From Campylobacter concisus (GTDB taxonomy: Bacteria; Campylobacterota; Campylobacteria; Campylobacterales; Campylobacteraceae), in NCBI GenBank assembly GCA_018375265.1, contig JAHADO010000028.1:1-10618 (forward strand): a stretch of DNA of 10,618 bases, read 5' to 3'. Shown here piece by piece: positions 7,349 through 10,618 of the stretch; the first letter of the stretch is position 1; each line of letters opens with the position of its first letter. The translations under genes and the position numbers were made by a program. The notes under the pieces are model-generated. The model was not told where the DNA came from. It did not search any database and worked only from the letters and a program-made list of their open reading frames with translations.

Positions 7349-7354
7349 TAGAAT
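7349..7354 (+). promoter_or_regulatory. Possible -10 box (TAGAAT) of the periplasmic protein gene
   Basis: TAGAAT lies 25 bp before the ATG at 7379. It would start transcription near 7361, just ahead of the ribosome-binding site AAAAAGGAG. Confidence 0.4.
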
Positions 7355-7378
7355 GGCTCCTGCTTAAAAAGGAGAAAA

Positions 7379-7861
7379 ATGAAAACCAAATCGCTTCTTG
7401 TCATTGCGCTCTGTGCCGTTTTTAGTAGCTTTGCCTTTTGCGAACCAAAAAGTGAGCCAACGCTAACAAAAAGTAGAAATTTGGTTGGTCAGACGGTGCC
7501 AGGCGCTATTTTAGGCGTTAAGGTGCCAAAAGAGCATCAAGCGAAATTTGATAGTGCAAAGCCTAGGATGCAGGAATTTTTAGCAAATATGGCATGCTAT
7601 AAGGCTAATAAAAATGATAAATTCATGGAAGGTGGCACAAGGGCACCTGCGCTAAGAAAAGATGATAGCCATTTTAAAATGGCTAGTGGCATTTGTAGCG
7701 ATAACGTCGATATCTTGAGTATAGAAAATGTGAAATTTATTGCCGAAAACGCATTTAGTTTTAGCGTTACATTTATCACAGCAGATGGCGAAGAAACTAC
7801 AAAATTTGATGATATTATATTTACGCAGCACCCAAGCGGTGAGTGGCTGGTTAGGTGGTAG
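7379..7861 (+). CDS. Periplasmic protein of unknown function (160 residues)
   Basis: The protein starts with a signal peptide (MKTKSLLVIALCAVFSSFAF, cleavage probably near FAFC-EPK). The cysteine there is not in a proper lipobox, because Phe precedes it, so a lipoprotein is unlikely though not excluded. The mature chain has two further cysteines (NMACYKANKNDK and SGICSDN) that could form a disulfide bond. The C-terminal half reads like paired beta strands, with AENAFSFSVTFITADGEET followed by FDDIIFTQHPSGEWLVRW. That resembles small NTF2-like or DUF4878-type folds with a terminal GEWLV strand, a weak resemblance only. I do not recognise the family. The ATG is supported by GGAG 4 nt upstream. 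The gene is convergent with pcm, 18 bp apart. Confidence 0.75.
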   Translation: MKTKSLLVIALCAVFSSFAFCEPKSEPTLTKSRNLVGQTVPGAILGVKVPKEHQAKFDSAKPRMQEFLANMACYKANKNDKFMEGGTRAPALRKDDSHFKMASGICSDNVDILSIENVKFIAENAFSFSVTFITADGEETTKFDDIIFTQHPSGEWLVRW

Positions 7862-7863
7862 TT

Positions 7864-7883
7864 GTAGAGGTAAAAGCCTCTAC
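7864..7883. terminator. Hairpin between convergent genes, overlapping the pcm stop codon
   Basis: GTAGAGG (7864-7870) and CCTCTAC (7877-7883) form a perfect 7-bp stem with a 6-nt loop. It fills the 18-bp gap between the two convergent genes and includes the pcm stop codon. It may act for both directions, but neither side has a strong T-run. Confidence 0.5.
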
Positions 7884-8512
7884 TCTCTGCCTTCAAGAAG
7901 TGGTACAAAAAGGCACTCGTCTAAAAACTCTTTTTCTAAATTCCCACTCTCATCTTTTCTAAATTTAGCGATAAACTGCTTGCCGTCTTTTTTCATCGGA
8001 GCGACCAAGATACCGCCATTTTTTAGTTGAGCGAATAAATTTGGTGAGATCTCATCAGCTGCAGCCGAGAGTAAAATCCTATCAAACGGCGCGTAGCTTC
8101 GCCAGCCGTTGTTGCCATCATCATATCTTACGTGTACGTTTTTGATCTTTAGTGCTTCAAAGCGTTTTTTGGCCTCCATGGCTAGCTTTTCTATGCGCTC
8201 GACGCTAAAAATTCTATGTGCGAGCTTGCTTAGTATCGCTGCTTGATAGCCGCTGCCACAGCCTATTTCTAGGATGTTATCTACATTTTCGCACTCTAGT
8301 GCCATCGTCATCTTTGCCACCGTTAGCGGCGAGCTGATCCACTGGTTGCCAAGGATCGGCTGCGCGTCAAGCTTGTAAGCATGTGCAGGGATAGGCACGA
8401 AAATTTCACGCTCGGTTGTTGATATCGCGTCAAACAAAAGCGGACTGAGCGTGATCTCATCGGCTATGTCGCTAGCTAAATTTTGGCATTTTATCGCTTC
8501 TAATTGGGTCAA
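7880..8512 (-). CDS. pcm: Protein-L-isoaspartate O-methyltransferase
   Basis: The enzyme methylates abnormal L-isoaspartyl residues in aged proteins, using S-adenosylmethionine, and so starts their repair in the cytoplasm. The protein shows the family segment AYKLDAQPILGNQWISSPLT (46-64) and the methyltransferase motif I LEIGCGSGYQAA (81-92). It also has FSVERIEKLA for the acidic ribose-binding region, then FDRILLSAAADEIS and LKNGGILVAPM. There is no ATG at the start. I chose the TTG at 8512, which has AGGA at 8521-8524 eight nt upstream and gives 210 residues, close to the 208 of E. coli Pcm. A TTG at 8530 would add six residues but has no ribosome-binding site and lies about 7 nt from the likely transcription start. 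The function call is firm; the start is moderately sure. Confidence 0.93.
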   Translation of the reverse strand: MTQLEAIKCQNLASDIADEITLSPLLFDAISTTEREIFVPIPAHAYKLDAQPILGNQWISSPLTVAKMTMALECENVDNILEIGCGSGYQAAILSKLAHRIFSVERIEKLAMEAKKRFEALKIKNVHVRYDDGNNGWRSYAPFDRILLSAAADEISPNLFAQLKNGGILVAPMKKDGKQFIAKFRKDESGNLEKEFLDECLFVPLLEGRE

Positions 8513-8543
8513 AATTTCTATCCTAAACAAATTTTAAATCGCT

Positions 8544-8549
8544 ATTATA
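8544..8549 (-). promoter_or_regulatory. Probable -10 box of the pcm promoter
   Basis: On the minus strand this reads cgTATAATag, a perfect -10 box. It lies in the short gap between the carbon-nitrogen hydrolase stop and pcm. Transcription would start near 8537, so pcm can be expressed apart from the upstream operon. Confidence 0.55.
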
Positions 8550-8572
8550 CGATTTAAAGCTTATCTTAAAAT

Positions 8573-9340
8573 TTATAAAAGCCCTAAATTTTTCTTTATC
8601 TGCGTGATCAAATTTGCGTCAAAAACTGCGCTTGCTTCTAGCGTGCCATCTGGCAAAAAGACCCCAGCGAGCTCAAGATCTAGCGAGCTTGAGATCATGA
8701 CGTAGCAGTTATTTGCGATCGCAAGCGCCTTGCAAAGGCTAAGGTAGGCTTCCTCTCTGGCTTTGCCCCACATGGCTGGCACCATGATGATGTCGCACCC
8801 CTTTAGCTTTGCCCAAAGCCTGCTATCACGCAGCTCAAAGCATATTAGCACGCCAAGCTTTAGCCCTTTAAATGTAAATGCGTTTATATCGCTCACTTCG
8901 CCGGCTGCAAAGATCTCATGCTCTAAATTTGGCCTAAAAAGCTCAGCCTTAAACTGCGAATGAAAGACGTTGTTTGAGTTAAGAAGTAAAAATTCGTTAT
9001 AAATTTTTGGTTGGTGCGGATTTAGATTTGAAATTTGAGCGAGCCCTGCGCTTTTGTTTAGGCTGCTAAGGTGCGTAAAACCAAGAAATTTATCTGAGCT
9101 AAGCGCCTCTTGCAAGCGCTCAAGCAGCATCGCATCAAAGCTGCCTATCATGCCACCAAGCATCGCTTTATTTGCCCCAGCAAAAAAGCCGTCAAAATCA
9201 TAGCCGCTTATGCAAAGCTCGCTTGCAAGCAGGAGCGAATTTTCAGGCGCAGCCTCAACTAAATTTGCAAGCTCTTCTAACCGATCTGTTGCATTTTTTG
9301 CCTTTAAAGTTAGGCTTATTAGGTTTAAATTTTCGCTCAT
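8573..9340 (-). CDS. Carbon-nitrogen hydrolase (nitrilase superfamily)
   Basis: This 255-residue cytoplasmic protein has the full nitrilase-superfamily triad. Glu41 lies in ASELCISGYD, Lys131 in FKAELFRP with the accompanying Glu140, and Cys167 in GVLICFELRD. The VPAMWGKAREEAY segment follows in the usual place. Such enzymes cleave amides or nitriles through a cysteine thioester. Members include omega-amidases, N-carbamoylputrescine amidases and others, and the sequence alone does not settle the substrate. The protein is slightly shorter than most members (about 260-300 residues), mainly near the C-terminus. The ATG at 9340 directly follows the stop codon of the lipoprotein gene (TAAATG), with GGA a few bases upstream, so translation is probably coupled. 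It is the third gene of the nrdB unit. Confidence 0.88.
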   Translation of the reverse strand: MSENLNLISLTLKAKNATDRLEELANLVEAAPENSLLLASELCISGYDFDGFFAGANKAMLGGMIGSFDAMLLERLQEALSSDKFLGFTHLSSLNKSAGLAQISNLNPHQPKIYNEFLLLNSNNVFHSQFKAELFRPNLEHEIFAAGEVSDINAFTFKGLKLGVLICFELRDSRLWAKLKGCDIIMVPAMWGKAREEAYLSLCKALAIANNCYVMISSSLDLELAGVFLPDGTLEASAVFDANLITQIKKNLGLL

Positions 9341-9835
9341 TTATTTTCCAAATACAAATGTAGTTTGCTTTGGCGCATGGCAATCTGCTGGTATCCTAAA
9401 ATCCATATCCGTTCCACCGATATCAGGCGTTGGCTTTAGCAAAACAGTTATAGCTGTGATCTTATCATCGCGCTTCGAGAGCGGGTCGTTAAAGACCCAG
9501 ACTTCGTAAGAAAACGAGGTTTTATCGTCAAAATATACCATCCTAGTCTCTTTTAGGTCGCTATATTTGAAGTTGCATGTTTTGTTTATCTCTTTAAAAA
9601 CATCAACAACAAGCGCAGAGCCAATAGGCGCTAGACTTGGCCAAACATCGCCAGCTGGCATGCTTTGGTAAGTGATGGCATCTTTGGTTTCATTCGTTTT
9701 TGCAAGTATGTAAGGGTTAAAGCTATTTAGCAAATCCTTATTTGCTATGCTAATGGCTCTTTCATTACTACTGCTCGCACACCCAGCCAAAAGCACGCAG
9801 GCAAGGGATAAGATACTATTTTTAAAAGTCGTCAA
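9341..9835 (-). CDS. Lipoprotein of unknown function
   Basis: The 164-residue precursor carries a lipoprotein signal peptide with lipobox LLAGC; Cys19 would be lipidated. The residues after it are CASSSNE, without Asp at +2. The mature part has two more cysteines (KTCNFK and PADCHAP) and segments such as [20 protein letters not shown] and [14 protein letters not shown] that suggest a small beta-rich domain. I do not recognise the family. The start is a TTG at 9835. It has a good ribosome-binding site (AAAGGAAG at 9844-9851) 8 nt upstream, lying inside nrdB, and no other start codon leaves a complete signal peptide. It overlaps the end of nrdB by 14 nt and abuts the hydrolase gene, so the three are very probably cotranscribed. 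Confidence 0.82.
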   Translation of the reverse strand: MTTFKNSILSLACVLLAGCASSSNERAISIANKDLLNSFNPYILAKTNETKDAITYQSMPAGDVWPSLAPIGSALVVDVFKEINKTCNFKYSDLKETRMVYFDDKTSFSYEVWVFNDPLSKRDDKITAITVLLKPTPDIGGTDMDFRIPADCHAPKQTTFVFGK

Positions 9836-10618
9836 AGCTGATACTTCCTTTGCTGTAGTTTGTCACCTTTGCTTCAAAGAAATTTGACTTTTGGTCGTTA
9901 AATTTCGCAAAGTCATCGACCCATTTGATCGGGTGAGTGACGTTGTATTTGCGTTTTAGGCCGATCGCAACTAGGCGTTGGTCGATGAGATAGTGGATGT
10001 ACTGCTCGATGATATCGTCGGTAAAGCCCATTATTTGGTTTTGGGTGATGTATTTGCCCCATTTGATCTCTAAATTTCCAGCTTTTTCAAACATATCATA
10101 AATTTTCGCCTCAGTCTCAGGTGTGAAAAGATCAGGTCTCTCTTTGCGGACTGAATTTATCATGTTTTGAAATAAAAGCAGGTGCGTGATCTCGTCGCGT
10201 TGGATGAAGCGTATCATCTGTGCTGAGCCTAGCATCTTGCCAGCGCGAGCTAGAGCGTAGATCGCTGTAAAGCCGCTGTAAAAGTAGATGCCCTCTAAAA
10301 TTTGGTTCGCAACCATCGCAAGAAGTAGCTTCTCGTCAGTCACTTCTCCTGCAAGCTCCTCATAGACGCTTGAGATGTAGTCGTTTTTCTCGCGCAAGAC
10401 GTCGTCGTGCTTCTCCATCTCGTAGATGAGGTCGGTGTTGTCACAGATCGCCTCGACCATGACAGCGTAAGACTTGCTGTGGTTTGCCTCTTCGTAGGCT
10501 TGGCGGCTTAGCACGGCGTTGATCTCTGGGGCGGTAATGTAAGGGTTGATGTTGTCAGCTAGGTTGTTTGTCTGAAAGCTATCCATCGAGATGAGCTGGC
10601 TCCAGACAAGGTCGTACA
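9822..10618 (-). CDS. nrdB: Class Ia ribonucleotide reductase beta subunit, 5' part outside window
   Basis: The beta subunit holds the diiron-tyrosyl radical needed for reduction of ribonucleotides to deoxyribonucleotides with NrdA. The window holds 264 codons of a family usually about 340 long; the N-terminal part, including the first iron ligand, lies beyond the right edge. Visible is [10 protein letters not shown], in which Glu and His are iron ligands and the final Tyr is the radical site, matching E115, H118 and Y122 of E. coli. Next come EGIYFYSGF (E204 position) and RDEITHLL (E238 and H241 positions). The chain ends in SISFDDF, an acidic aromatic tail of the kind that docks on NrdA. 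The frame continues upstream of the internal ATG at 10586 as [10 protein letters not shown], so that ATG is not the start. It is the first visible gene of the operon with the lipoprotein and hydrolase. Confidence 0.96.
   Translation of the reverse strand, partial: YDLVWSQLISMDSFQTNNLADNINPYITAPEINAVLSRQAYEEANHSKSYAVMVEAICDNTDLIYEMEKHDDVLREKNDYISSVYEELAGEVTDEKLLLAMVANQILEGIYFYSGFTAIYALARAGKMLGSAQMIRFIQRDEITHLLLFQNMINSVRKERPDLFTPETEAKIYDMFEKAGNLEIKWGKYITQNQIMGFTDDIIEQYIHYLIDQRLVAIGLKRKYNVTHPIKWVDDFAKFNDQKSNFFEAKVTNYSKGSISFDDF

Noticed and set aside
5018..7861. Genomic island or defence system between recJ and pcm
   Set aside because: There is no integrase, transposase, repeat boundary, tRNA or toxin-antitoxin pair, and base composition resembles the flanks.
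9172..9509. Plus-strand ORFs opposite the hydrolase and lipoprotein genes
   Set aside because: The minus-strand frames carry catalytic motifs and a lipobox; the plus-strand products have no features.

Overview
The window looks like a chromosomal segment of a Campylobacter. A C. concisus-like species is my best guess: the DNA is AT-rich but not extremely so, the word AAATTT recurs throughout, promoters show a TATAAT or TAAAAT -10 box without a clear -35, and pyrG is followed by recJ, an order I recall from C. jejuni. The species is an inference. I see no mobile element, CRISPR array, tRNA, rRNA or defence system.

Layout. Positions 1-1367 (minus strand) carry the start of a cytochrome bd operon: a small DUF4492 membrane protein, then cydA running off the left edge. 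Divergent from it, pyrG (CTP synthase) ends in a strong hairpin terminator. recJ (single-strand exonuclease) follows under its own promoter, with a structured leader of about 140 nt. From 5018 to 7861 lies a region of exported or little-known proteins. It holds two paralogous outer-membrane beta-barrel proteins of 194-195 residues, a small secreted cysteine-rich protein, a 72-residue cytoplasmic protein on the opposite strand, and a periplasmic protein of unknown function. Most units are bounded by hairpins. The last part is on the minus strand: nrdB (partial), a lipoprotein and a carbon-nitrogen hydrolase are tightly packed and overlapping, and pcm follows behind its own promoter.

How the genes work together. 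The housekeeping genes cover respiration at low oxygen (cydA), nucleotide supply (pyrG, nrdB), DNA repair (recJ) and repair of aged protein (pcm). The least described part is the middle envelope block. The two barrel genes share similar promoter and ribosome-binding regions, which suggests an old duplication that kept its control region.

The most interesting items are the recJ leader, where four complementary TTGGCA/TGCCAA arms and a 40-codon ORF overlap the start codon; the paired 12-bp palindromes in the divergent 6496-6664 region; and the barrel paralogues with unknown secreted proteins beside them. None of these amounts to a demonstrated new system.
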